A stretch of DNA of 64,000 nucleotides. Origin: CAWKMN01 sp963850765. GTDB lineage: Bacteria; Chloroflexota; Anaerolineae; Aggregatilineales; Aggregatilineaceae. The translations under genes and the position numbers were made by a program. The notes below the pieces were generated by a model. That model was not told where the DNA came from, searched no databases, and worked only from the letters and a program-made list of their open reading frames with translations. Where the stretch lies: assembly GCA_963850765.1 (NCBI GenBank), contig CAWKMN010000009.1, forward strand, positions 372,001 through 436,000, written 5' to 3'. Shown here one piece after another: positions 51,558 through 60,412 of the stretch. Each line of letters opens with the position of its first letter. Positions within the stretch are counted from its first letter, which is position 1.

Positions 51558-53726
51558 CTACTGGTTAAAATAATCCGCGATCTCGATGTCGTCCTCGATC
51601 ACTTGATTCACGATGTCGCGCACAAAATGCAGCGGAATCGCGCCCGCCCAGATCTGGCCGTCCGGCAGGGTGAGCGGTGCGATCGGATCATCACCCTTGC
51701 CCATAGCGAGCGTCGGCGTGCCGGTCATGCCCTTGTCGTTAAACTCCGTGCGGATCGTGTCGATGGAGTCGTTGTATTGGGTGTCGCTCATGCAGGTCGC
51801 CAGCGCGTCCATATCCAGGCCAAAATCGCCCAGAAGCTCTTTGATCCCGTCTTCGCTGTAGGCTTCTTCGGGTCCCAGATCCAGATAGCCCTGGAACAGC
51901 GCCTCGGCCACGGTGAAGCCCTTACCCTGTTCGGCGGCGCAGTAGGTCGCGTGGGTGGCGTTCGTCGCCAGGGGATCGCCGGCCAGCGCCGCGAACTCGT
52001 ACTGCACGCGGCCTTCTTCGACTTCCAGCGCGATCAGGCGCTCGACGCTGCGGCTGTAGTTCACGCAGTGCCCGCAGGTAAAGCTCAGGTACTCGGTGAT
52101 CTTCACCGGCGCGTCAGGATCGCCCACGACCAGCTTATTCTGCTCGGCCAGGCTCGCCTGCCACGCGGCATCCACGGCGGCATAATCGGGTTCGGGCGGG
52201 TTCACCGTCATGCTGTCGAGAACACCCTGGATCACGGCCTCGCTGTCGCTGCCGGCGGCGGTGGTCGCCTGGAGGTAAATGGCGTCGCCGCGATCGCCGT
52301 AGGGCAGCAGGATGAAGAAGCGCCGCGCGTTGTCTTCCGTGGTGTAGACAATCGATTTGCCATCCATCCCGCCCGCCGTGTAATCCTCGATGTCGGCCCC
52401 CACCTCGTCGGCCACGGGCTGAAGCGCCGATTCGAGCGTGACGTCACTCGCCAGCAGGCCGGTGAAGCCGCGGATCGTGACAAACGCGCCCTGCTGATTT
52501 CCCTCAATCGCTTCGGGCGAGACGAGCGCGATGTCGTACTCCTGCCCGTCGCCGGGGTAGTTCAACCAGCCCTCGGGCAGCGTGAAGCCGATGCCGTATT
52601 CTTCCCACACGAACTGCTCCGGCGGATCCTGCCGCCACAGGGCAGGCGAATCCAGCGGGGTGCGCGAGATCAGCGCCCGCGTATCGTCCGAGCCGGCGGG
52701 CAGCAGGCTGCTCGTTGCGGTGTTGAACTCGATGCTGCTGATCATGGCGCTGACCACCGGGCGGAAATTCTCCCAGGCAGCATCGCGCGCCGCGAAGATC
52801 AGCAGGGTCAGGCGGCCGTCGGGCAGTTGCAGCAGCAGCGGGCGCAAATGCAGCACCGGATCGCTGCTGTCGTCGCGCAGTTCGTAGGTCACGCCGTCCA
52901 TCCCGTTGACCGAGATGTCCTCAAGATTGGAGGCGAGCGCATAATCCAGTGCGGAAGCTTCGGCTGCCTCGCGCAGATCCAGCCCAACCACGTCCTCCAG
53001 CATCGTCGCCTGGAGGATGTGATACCGCGCGTCGCCCGTGACCGCGTCGGGATCGGGCGTGGCGATCAAGGTTTCCGTCTCCGCCGTGGGATCGAGTTCG
53101 ATCATCCAGTTATCCGGCAGATACAGCACCAGCCCGGTATCTTCCCACACATACCGCTGGGGCAGCTGCACCGACACGACACTCTCTGAGCTTTCGACTC
53201 CGGCCGCTTTCGCCCCGAAGGACATGCTGGCCTGCATCGCTTCCAGCGTGGGCAGGTACGCTGCCTCGCCGCCCGTGCGCACGACATACGCCACGCCGAT
53301 CACCGTGTCGTCATCCAGCGCGATCAGGGTCATGAGCCCGTGAGCATCCGGGTTCCTCCACGTCATGCTGGCCGACAGGGTGACGTATCCGTTCAGCGAG
53401 CCGGTGATGGGGATATTGAACGTCGCGCCCGATCCGCTCATAATCTGCGACATCGCACCGAGAAGCTGGTTCGCGTGCGTGTCGGGTACATCAAACAGGA
53501 TCAGTTCCGGGCCGCGTCCATCGCTGACGTCGAGCCCGTCGGGGCGCACGCTGAGCACGGTGTCTTTCTGCACCACGCTCCAACCAGCGGGATAGCTTAG
53601 GGAAACGCCGTGCTTCTCCCAGGTGTAATCATTGGTCAATGGAGCCTGCGCGCCGCTGACCACGGCCCCGGTAAACAGGCTGGCCAGCAGGATCACCAGG
53701 GCGAGAATTTGTAATTTTCGTTTCAT
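51558..53726 (-). CDS. Secreted protein: three PsbP-like modules fused to DsbA-like thioredoxin domain
   Basis: A signal peptide (LQILALVILLASLFTGAVV) is followed by three tandem modules of about 150-180 residues, each opening with a similar W-E-x-x-G motif: NDYTWEKHGVSLSYPAGWSV, RYVWEDTGLVLYLPDNWMI and QFVWEEYGIGFTLPEGWLN. They resemble PsbP-like domains. The last 170 residues are a DsbA-type thioredoxin fold (VKITEYLSFTCGHCVNYSRS, CxxC as CGHC; MTGTPTLAMG with the cis-Pro). It would act as a thiol-disulfide oxidoreductase outside the membrane. The ATG at 53726 follows GGAGAAGAG. The fusion of these folds is unusual. Confidence 0.8.
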   Translation of the reverse strand: MKRKLQILALVILLASLFTGAVVSGAQAPLTNDYTWEKHGVSLSYPAGWSVVQKDTVLSVRPDGLDVSDGRGPELILFDVPDTHANQLLGAMSQIMSGSGATFNIPITGSLNGYVTLSASMTWRNPDAHGLMTLIALDDDTVIGVAYVVRTGGEAAYLPTLEAMQASMSFGAKAAGVESSESVVSVQLPQRYVWEDTGLVLYLPDNWMIELDPTAETETLIATPDPDAVTGDARYHILQATMLEDVVGLDLREAAEASALDYALASNLEDISVNGMDGVTYELRDDSSDPVLHLRPLLLQLPDGRLTLLIFAARDAAWENFRPVVSAMISSIEFNTATSSLLPAGSDDTRALISRTPLDSPALWRQDPPEQFVWEEYGIGFTLPEGWLNYPGDGQEYDIALVSPEAIEGNQQGAFVTIRGFTGLLASDVTLESALQPVADEVGADIEDYTAGGMDGKSIVYTTEDNARRFFILLPYGDRGDAIYLQATTAAGSDSEAVIQGVLDSMTVNPPEPDYAAVDAAWQASLAEQNKLVVGDPDAPVKITEYLSFTCGHCVNYSRSVERLIALEVEEGRVQYEFAALAGDPLATNATHATYCAAEQGKGFTVAEALFQGYLDLGPEEAYSEDGIKELLGDFGLDMDALATCMSDTQYNDSIDTIRTEFNDKGMTGTPTLAMGKGDDPIAPLTLPDGQIWAGAIPLHFVRDIVNQVIEDDIEIADYFNQ

Positions 53727-53892
53727 TGGTACTCTTCTCCGTAGGGTGGAAACCTTCTCAAGATTATAACGGGTCTGCTCCTTTTTGTCTGGGTGGTGGG
53801 CGGCCGTTCCAGGAGGTTCCCTCAAGGCACATCTTCGCGTACAATAAGGCGAGGCTGCCGCCGCATTCACATAACGCTAGGAAAGAACCCGC

Positions 53893-54798
53893 ATGTCTAC
53901 GGTGATGCTGCCCGACACCGTGCGCGCCCTCTACCCCTTCAAGTCGTCGTTCATGACCCTCAGCGACGGCCACCGGATGCACTACGTCTCCGAAGGGCCT
54001 GACGAGGGCGACGTGCTGGTGTTTGTGCATGGCTATCCAACCTGGAGCTTTGCCTACCGCGCGCTGCTGGTCTATTACGGCGCGCTGGGCTATCGCTGCA
54101 TTGCCGTGGATCATATCGGCTGGGGCCTGAGCGACAAGCCCACCGGCCGGCGCTATCATACCCTTCGGCAGCATAATCAGAATCTCGCGGAGTTCCTGAC
54201 CCGGCTCAACCTGCCCCCGATCACCCTGATCATGGAGGATTGGGGCGGCCCGTTTGGCCTGAGTTATGCCATCCAGCACCCGGACCGCATCCGGCGGCTG
54301 GTGATTAGCAATACGTGGGCGTTTCAGGACAGCTACCCCAACCGGCTGGAGCGGCTGGTCAAATGGACCACGCGGCCCGGCATCGCGGAGCTGCTGTTCG
54401 GCACGTTCAACGTCACGCTGAATATCGTCTTGCAGCGCTGGACCGCCCGGCAGCTTTCGGAAACGGTGCTCAGTGCCTACAAAGTGCCCTTCCGCGAGAC
54501 GCGCCACCGTGCCGCGCTCGTCCAGTTCCCCCGGATGGTCAACATCACCCCGGAGCATCCGTCGGCGGCGATCATGCGCGCCATCGAGAGCGGAGTAGGC
54601 TCGCTGCGGGATATTCCGGCGCTGATCCTGTGGGGTGACGAAGACCCGATCTTTCCGCCGGATGTCGCCGCGCACTGGAAGACTCTGCTGCCGCGCGCCG
54701 CCGGCCCTTACCTGATCGAATTGGCGCGCCACCTGATCAACGAAGACGCCCCCGACACCATGATCGAGCACCTCGACACCTTTTTTGAGAGGAGCTAA
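53893..54798 (+). CDS. Alpha/beta hydrolase, haloalkane dehalogenase-like
   Basis: The alpha/beta hydrolase fold is clear: an oxyanion loop VFVHGYPTWSFAYR, the nucleophile elbow LIMEDWGGPFGLSY, the acid loop ILWGDEDPIFPPD and the catalytic His in ELARHLINEDAPD. The nucleophile is Asp (D-W-G-G), as in haloalkane dehalogenases and some epoxide hydrolases; serine esterases differ. The halide-stabilising Trp after the Asp is present, but the HGNP loop has Tyr. It is 301 residues long and stands alone. The substrate is not shown. Confidence 0.85.
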   Translation: MSTVMLPDTVRALYPFKSSFMTLSDGHRMHYVSEGPDEGDVLVFVHGYPTWSFAYRALLVYYGALGYRCIAVDHIGWGLSDKPTGRRYHTLRQHNQNLAEFLTRLNLPPITLIMEDWGGPFGLSYAIQHPDRIRRLVISNTWAFQDSYPNRLERLVKWTTRPGIAELLFGTFNVTLNIVLQRWTARQLSETVLSAYKVPFRETRHRAALVQFPRMVNITPEHPSAAIMRAIESGVGSLRDIPALILWGDEDPIFPPDVAAHWKTLLPRAAGPYLIELARHLINEDAPDTMIEHLDTFFERS

Positions 54799-54824
54799 CC
54801 ATGTGGCATACCGCACCACCGTTG

Positions 54825-54940
54825 GTTATTAGTTTTTGGTTCTTGGTTAAGCACGACTTCTCTCAGCTGCTTTGACTGATCACTAAAAACTAACAACCAA
54901 AAACCAAAAACTGATCACTTCTGTGGTGAACTGTCTTTCC
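54825..54940. repeat. Family F tract with a family A remnant
   Basis: Repeated GGTTATTAGTTTTTGGTTC units and the reverse set CTAAAAACTAACAACCAAA lead to TTCTGTGGTGAAC. The two orientations could form a hairpin. Confidence 0.75.
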
Positions 54941-54972
54941 TGAGCCATAAGCCAACCGCAGGGCGCGCGTCG

Positions 54973-55000
54973 TTGACAGCGAAAGCGCCTATGGTATAAT
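54973..55000 (+). promoter_or_regulatory. Consensus sigma-70 promoter
   Basis: Perfect TTGACA (54973-54978) and TATAAT (54995-55000) stand 16 bases apart. Transcription would start near 55007 and read through the leader into the LysM gene. Confidence 0.85.
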
Positions 55001-55006
55001 GTCGCT

Positions 55007-55080
55007 CGCTCTGAAGGTGGAGCTTGAATTGATTGAACCACGCCAGCCAGTGCTCATTTCTCCGCCTGGCTCGTTTTTTT
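55007..55080 (+). ncRNA. Leader RNA with terminator-like end, candidate attenuator or small RNA
   Basis: Between the consensus promoter and the LysM gene, about 74 bases end in AGCCAG, a 15-base loop, CTGGCT and CG followed by seven T. This looks like an intrinsic terminator just before the gene, so either a short RNA is made or readthrough into the gene is regulated. The stem is only 6 bp, and I match it to no known riboswitch. Confidence 0.4.
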
Positions 55081-55099
55081 GTTAAGGACGGTGTCGAGC

Positions 55100-56871
55100 A
55101 TGGTGATCAAGTTCGCTCTCAAGCTGCTCATGGGGATACTGCTGGTTTCGGCGCTGCTGGCGGCGCTGCTGTCCCGGCCAGATCTGAGTGCCGCCCAGGA
55201 AACACCACCGCCGCCGCCTGCCAACCTGCTCAAGAATGGCAGCCTCGAAACACCCTACTACGGCCAGGGACCGCAGACACGCACCGTGCCGAACGGCTGG
55301 AATTTGTGGATCAGCACCGGCGAGCCGAACGCGCTGCCTCATAACGATCCGATCCAGGTATTGGACGGCACCGTCGCCTGGAGCATCAAACAGAGCGGCG
55401 CAGTCTTCACCGCGGCGGGCTACCAGCAGGTGACGGTCAATCCCGGCGATAACCTGCGGGCGTCGGCGTGGGGCTGGGTCTTCACCTGCAACGATGCGAT
55501 CAAGTCCTGCGCGATCACCGAGCCGCCCTATCACCGCTCCGATCCAACGGCGGGCGCGGCGCTGCGCGTCGGGATCGATCCGGCGGGCGGCACCGATCCG
55601 GCCGCGGCGGGCGTGCAGTGGTCAGCCGCGCTCGCCCCTTACGATCAATGGGTCGAGATGAGCGTTACGGCGGCGGCGCAGGGCAGCACCGTCACCGTGT
55701 TTCTCTACATGACCCAGGCCCAGGGGCTTGTCCTGAACGAGGTCTACTGGGATAACGCGTCGCTGATGATTGCCGCCGCGGGCACCACCACGGCGGATAC
55801 CGGCGGCGAAGTTCCGTATGTCGTGCCGCAGGGCGTCCGCCCGGATGGCAGCATCGTGCATGTCGTGCAGACCGGCGACACCCTGTGGAGCATCGCCTAC
55901 GCTTATATCGATTACAACGTCACCGTCGAATTCATCGCGGAGCTAAACGGCCTGAAAGCGAATACGCGCATTCTCCAGCCCGGCCAGGAGCTTAAGATTC
56001 TCCCGCCCGGCTCGGTGGATCCACTGACCGGACAGCCGGTCACACCGGGTGCGGCGGTCGCGACATCCACACCGCCGGCGCTGACCGCCATCCCGACCGG
56101 CACGCCGCGCGCAGACGTGACCGCAGCCGCCGATTCCGCCGAGCCGTCTGCCACGCGCGAGACTGAGCCCCTGCCGCTCGCCGGTGCGCCGCGCAGTGCC
56201 ACGCCCGAGGCCACCTGATACGACCAACACCCGAACCGACGGCGGCTCCGACCGATACACCCGCGCCGACCGAAACGCCCACACCGGAGCCAAGCGCTAC
56301 CCTGACGCCCACCCTCGAACCAACCGCGACCCCCCAGGAGATCGCGGCGCTGGTAAACACCACCGGGACGTTATGCGCGTCGGTGTACGATGATCTCAAC
56401 CGCAATGCCCTGCACGATCCCGACGAGCCAGAGTTGGCCGGCGCGCAGGTCACGATCCAGGGGGCGGCGTATGACGAGACTCACCTTTGGGATGACTCCG
56501 CTGCGCCGCTGTGCGTTGACCTCCCGGCGGGGCAGTACGATGTCCGGGCATCCGCTCCCGCCAGCTATGGGCTGACGACGGCCAATTCGGTGATCGTGGG
56601 GCTGGTCGGTGGGCGGCGGATCGAGGTGGCGTTCGGCGCGGCGGAAGGATTTGCGCTGCCGCCGCTTCCCCAGGCGACCGACTCCGGCGCGGAGGCGATT
56701 CCGTCCGGCGCGGTGGCCCCGGTTGTCGAAGAACGCGCCTCGGCTGAAAAGGAGGACGAGTCTACGCTGGACCGGCTGTACGATCAAAGTGGGGTGGTGA
56801 TGCTCGGCGTGGCCGCCGTAATCGCGCTCGGCGGGATCGGGCTGCTGCTGACCCTGCGCCGCTCATCGTGA
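55100..56871 (+). CDS. LysM-domain surface protein with Cna-B-like domain and C-terminal anchor (frameshift)
   Basis: A signal peptide (FALKLLMGILLVSALLAALL) leads to a carbohydrate-binding-like beta domain (about 40-235) and a LysM domain (IVHVVQTGDTLWSIAYAYID; ILQPGQELKIL), which binds glycans such as peptidoglycan. A Thr/Pro-rich linker follows. The first frame stops at 56218 near PEAT. The next frame carries TPEPTAAPTDTPAPTETPTP into an SdrD/Cna-B-like domain (SVYDDLNRNALHDPDEPELA; VTIQGAAYDETH). It ends with one membrane helix (VVMLGVAAVIALGGIGLLLT) and a basic tail at 56871. One or two indels near 56216-56235 split the gene. The ATG at 55100 follows AAGGACGG. Confidence 0.75.
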
Positions 56872-56876
56872 TCGCA

Positions 56877-56957
56877 GCACCGCCGGGCCGTGCAACGACC
56901 CGGCTCTATACCATAAGCGCCCTGAAGGACGCTGGGTCACGACAAACCAGGGCCGTA
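56877..56957. repeat. Family E element, left part
   Basis: CCGGGCCGTGCAACGACCCG, AAGCGCCCTGAAGGACGCTG and CCAGGGCCGTA match the element at 899-1035. The right part resumes at 57783 after the insertion. Confidence 0.8.
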
Positions 56958-56974
56958 ATGCAGGTTGACTTCTG

Positions 56975-57112
56975 AATCGGATAACGCGCTGGTGTAGGGG
57001 AGCACCTCGTGTGCTCCCAGTCGCGCAGCGCGCGACACGCGGCCGCGCCACGTTGGGCGTACACTAGGTCCGCCCCTACCCAACCTTAGCCGCTTATTTT
57101 CTCAAACTTCAT
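56975..57112. repeat. 138-bp composite family B element, inverted mate of 36517-36654
   Basis: AATCGGATAACG starts the unit and TCTCAAACTTCAT ends it. Hairpins GGGGAGCACCTCGTGTGCTC and CGCGCAGCGCGCGACACGCG lie inside. The transposase fragment begins at its right border. Confidence 0.85.
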
Positions 57113-57752
57113 TATTGCGTTGTGTCGTAAGTTTGCGCTGGTACCAAGAGAAAACGTATTTTACCGAACGGCCCGACCCGCAGTTTGCGGAAAAAAGGGG
57201 GCGATCATAGCGGTGTACAAGCAACCGCCGCCCAAGACCCAGGTGGTGTGCGTGGACGAGATGGGTCCCCTGGGGGTGCGCACGTACCCAGGTGCCCACT
57301 GGTCGCCTCAGCCGCACCGTCCCAAGATCGCGCCCGATTATGGCGGCCATGATGCCAAGCTGTGGGTCTTCGGCGCTTTGGAACCCGTCACGGGGATGGT
57401 CATCACGCAGACGGCGTTGCAGCGTACCCGGCATGACTTTATCGCTTTTCTCGATCTCCTGGTCGCTACCTGGTAGGAGGGCGCAGTGATCTTGATCCTG
57501 GACAATCTGTCGGTTCATCGTACTCTGGATGTTCAGCTGTGGGCACTGGCCCATCCCCGCGTTTGCTTTCTCTTTCAACCAACCTATGCCGCCTGGTTGA
57601 ACTTGATCGAACCCTGGTGGAAAACGCTGCGCACCCTGGCGCTCAAAGGGCGGGCTTTTACGAGCACCAATGACCTGGCACAGGCTATCGCCCTTGGAAC
57701 CCATTATTGGAATCAACGTCGTCATCCCTATACGTGGCGTAAAGTTGCCTGA
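57111..57752 (+). pseudogene. IS630-family transposase, truncated and interrupted by an amber codon
   Basis: The DDE catalytic domain is recognisable: the first Asp in TQVVCVDEMGPLGVRTYPG, the second in LILDNLSVHRTLDVQLWAL, and the Glu in YAAWLNLIEPWWKTLRTLAL. A typical tail HYWNQRRHPYTW follows. The N-terminal helix-turn-helix half is missing because the frame meets the 138-bp repeat at 57111. An in-frame TAG at 57474-57476 separates the two parts (ATW stop EGAVILILDN), with no frameshift. It cannot make an active transposase. Confidence 0.85.
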
Positions 57753-57782
57753 TTACTCCATTTATTATGGGATACGAGCAAT

Positions 57783-57826
57783 TACGGCCCTTCCGATCAA
57801 GAGCCGGGGGCTGCAAGCCCCCGGTG
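57783..57826. repeat. Family E element, right part
   Basis: TACGGCCCTTCCGATCAAGA and GGGGGCTGCAAGCCCCCGG continue the element interrupted at 56957. The last stem could also serve the substrate-binding gene that ends at 57831. Confidence 0.8.
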
Positions 57827-57830
57827 ATCC

Positions 57831-60044
57831 CTAATTCTCATACGTCCGGTACGTCACCCAGAGCGGTCCACAGCACGGGGTTTGCACGTTATCGATCCGC
57901 AGCACGGCGCGCCGCCCCTCGGACGTGATGAACGCGTACACCGATCCCACTCCGATCCGGTCAGAGCCGATGGCATCCGACTCGTAGGTAACGACGCCCG
58001 GTGCCAGCATATCGTAGTGGACGTTCTCGTAGGTGACGCCGGACAGCACGGCGATCTGCGCGCCGTTCAGCATGCCGATGTTCGCACCATCCCACAGGAA
58101 GTCCTTGCCGGGATCCAGCGCCAGGGTGTTGTCTGGGCCGTCTTTGGGGACTTGAATGCCGCTCTCCGTCTTGAAGATCGGATGGTCCACGCGGTAGCTG
58201 ATATTGTAGACGTTGTTGTTCTCGTCCAGTTCCGCGACCTCTTTGTTGAGATCGACCACCACACCGACCTGGAACACGCCCGTGCCGGTCAGCGTGCCGC
58301 CGAGCGAGACCTGGGTCGTCTGCCCGCCGGCCAGCCCTTCGACAAAGGATGACGTATAGACATCCCCCGGCAGCCACGTCGCCGCGACCGCAAACCGGCC
58401 CGCCGCGCCGCCGCCCGCGTTCCGCACCGTCACCGTGGCGGTGAACGGCTGGCCGGGAACCGGGTTCGACGGGTTGAGCACCACCGTGTCGATCAGTAGT
58501 TCCGGGTTAGGCGGCAGACTCGGCGTAGCCGTCATGCCGATGGTTGGCGTAGGCGGCGGTGTGATGATCGAGATCGACCCCAGATCGCCCAGAACCTCGA
58601 CAAATTCCGTCTTGATCCAGCCGACACCGCCCTGGAAATCGATCAGCATCCAGCTGTAGTCGGGGATCGTACCCAACACGCGGTAGAGATCGCCCGCCTC
58701 GGCCTGACCGACGCGGTCATAGTCGAAGCCCGGCCCGGTGCGCACATTCAGCACGTTCGCGATGACGCGCACCCAGACGCCTTCGAGCGTGGCGGTCGGC
58801 AGCGGAGTCACTTGCGGCGCGGGCGTGGGCGTCGGCGGGGTTGGCCCGCCGGGGCCGAACCGGCTGGTATCGTCAAAGCGCGCGACCACCACCGGCCCGC
58901 CGCGCTTGCCCAGCTCGTAAACCACGGCATTCCGCGAAAGATCGCCGTTGCCGAATTCCAGCGGGTGCAGCACGCCCTGCACCAGCGTTTGCGGCCCGCT
59001 TTCGAGCAGCCCCATGCGGATCAGTTCGGGATCCGCACCCTGAGCGCGGACCACGCCGCGCAGGAACCACATCGCGTCATAGCCGGCGACCGCCATCGGA
59101 CCCGGCACCTCGGCATAGGCCACGGCGTAATCGCGCACGAAAATCTTCGAGGCGTCCGCCGGGATGGAATAGGACCACGAGTTCATGCCGAGCGTCCCTT
59201 CCGCCAGCTTGTCGGATAGAATACCCGCGCGGGCGGCTTCGTCCGCGAAGCGGTAGGCAAAAATGCCGTCCCAGCCCTGGTTGCGGAGTTCTTCCAGCAG
59301 TTCCGCCGCGTCGGTATACGCGCCCCACATGACGATCGCCTGCGGCGCGAGATTGATCAGCCGCTCCACCTGATCGGTCAGGGTTTCGCCGCCCGGCAGT
59401 TGGATCCGGTCGGACACCGTGACGCCGGCACTGTTGAGCGTCGTCTCAAAGCCCATCAGCGCCTCGGTGAACTCCACCTCGGTCTGGATCACGGCGATGC
59501 TCTGCAATTCCAGATCTTCCGCCAGATAGGTGCCGATTGCGTAGCTGAAGATCCGCTCCGGCGCGCGGATGCGGAAGATCAGATTGACCGTGTCCACATC
59601 GGTCAGGGCGTCGCCCGTGGCCGCGGTCAGCGTCGGGATCTCGGTTTCGATCAGCGACTGAATGGTCTCCGGCGTGATCAGCGCGTTATCGTCCGGTCCC
59701 AGCAGAACCGTCACATTCTGCGCCATGAGCGTCGCCACTGCCGCCGCAAAGTCATCGACGGTCGGCTCGTCTTCCAGCGCGACCAGCTCAAACTGGTAGA
59801 TCGTGCCATCCGGCCCCGTCACGCCGCCGCTCTCGTTGATCTGGCGGACGGCGAGCAGCGCGCCGTTGGCCGTTTCGTTGTCGGCTTCGCCCAGATAGCC
59901 GATCCGGATGATGCCGGTCGCCTGATGCGCCGGCGCCGCGCCGGCCAGGGGAATTGCCAGCCCAACCAACAGCACGCCGGCCAGGACCAGCCCGATCACG
60001 CGCCATTGTCTTAACAGTAATCGAACGTTTTGTTTATGCTCCAT
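57831..60044 (-). CDS. Periplasmic-binding domain fused to SH3b and CARDB domains
   Basis: A signal peptide (GLVLAGVLLVGLAIPLAGAA) precedes a Leu/Ile/Val-type binding domain (Peripla_BP_6, about 45-390: IIRIGYLGEADNETANGALL; VALEDEPTVDDFAAAVATLM; VTVLLGPDDNALITPETIQS; VAGYDAMWFLRGVV). A Thr/Pro linker, an SH3b domain (RVIANVLNVRTGPGFDYDRV, about 420-485) and a CARDB-like Ig domain (LLIDTVVLNPSNPVPGQPFT, about 515-625) follow. The last 110 residues are beta-rich. No permease or ATPase gene is adjacent, so it is likely a ligand sensor or a surface protein. The combination is unusual. Confidence 0.85.
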   Translation of the reverse strand: MEHKQNVRLLLRQWRVIGLVLAGVLLVGLAIPLAGAAPAHQATGIIRIGYLGEADNETANGALLAVRQINESGGVTGPDGTIYQFELVALEDEPTVDDFAAAVATLMAQNVTVLLGPDDNALITPETIQSLIETEIPTLTAATGDALTDVDTVNLIFRIRAPERIFSYAIGTYLAEDLELQSIAVIQTEVEFTEALMGFETTLNSAGVTVSDRIQLPGGETLTDQVERLINLAPQAIVMWGAYTDAAELLEELRNQGWDGIFAYRFADEAARAGILSDKLAEGTLGMNSWSYSIPADASKIFVRDYAVAYAEVPGPMAVAGYDAMWFLRGVVRAQGADPELIRMGLLESGPQTLVQGVLHPLEFGNGDLSRNAVVYELGKRGGPVVVARFDDTSRFGPGGPTPPTPTPAPQVTPLPTATLEGVWVRVIANVLNVRTGPGFDYDRVGQAEAGDLYRVLGTIPDYSWMLIDFQGGVGWIKTEFVEVLGDLGSISIITPPPTPTIGMTATPSLPPNPELLIDTVVLNPSNPVPGQPFTATVTVRNAGGGAAGRFAVAATWLPGDVYTSSFVEGLAGGQTTQVSLGGTLTGTGVFQVGVVVDLNKEVAELDENNNVYNISYRVDHPIFKTESGIQVPKDGPDNTLALDPGKDFLWDGANIGMLNGAQIAVLSGVTYENVHYDMLAPGVVTYESDAIGSDRIGVGSVYAFITSEGRRAVLRIDNVQTPCCGPLWVTYRTYEN

Positions 60045-60084
60045 TCAGCGCCTCCCGGTATGCTGAGAATAGGCGAAGGTATTG

Positions 60085-60222
60085 GTAGTTGCTTATTAGT
60101 TCTGGGTTCTTGGTTTCTGGTTTTTGGTTTTTCGTCAGTCGTCTCTCTCCTCATCCACACAAACACCAATAACCAAAAACTAAAAACTAAAAACTAACCA
60201 CTAAAAACTGATCACTGTTTCT
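60085..60222. repeat. Family F tract
   Basis: TTGGTAGTTGCTTATTAGTT and repeated TTCTTGGTTTCTGGTTTTTG units face a reverse set at 60168-60215 (ACCAAAAACTAAAAACTAA). The rest of the gap up to 60413 shows no gene. Confidence 0.75.
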
Positions 60223-60412
60223 CTACCTGTTGTACACCGAACGGCGTCGTACAGCAATCCCGCCGATGTACTCAGGCGGTTGGATCCATTTGATCTAATT
60301 GTAGTAATTATTGCGCCGCGTGCCCGCTCCCATCCACCGCAGTTGTGCGAAACACCAAATGATGCGAGAATGCACCCAGTACCCGAATACTAAGGAGCAG
60401 GACTCACGCCCT

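Larger units (their letters stand above)
56958..57782. mobile_element. Degraded IS630-like insertion in a family E palindrome
   Basis: About 825 bases lie between GGGCCGTA on the left and TACGGCCC on the right. Removing them with one TA restores a perfect palindrome GGGCCGTACGGCCC, which fits the TA target duplication of IS630/Tc1 elements. The transposase inside is 5'-truncated and has a nonsense codon. Clear terminal inverted repeats are not visible, so the ends are approximate. Confidence 0.65.

Noticed and set aside
55007..55080. Known riboswitch before the LysM gene
   Set aside because: The leader is too short and matches no aptamer I can recognise; kept only as a candidate RNA.
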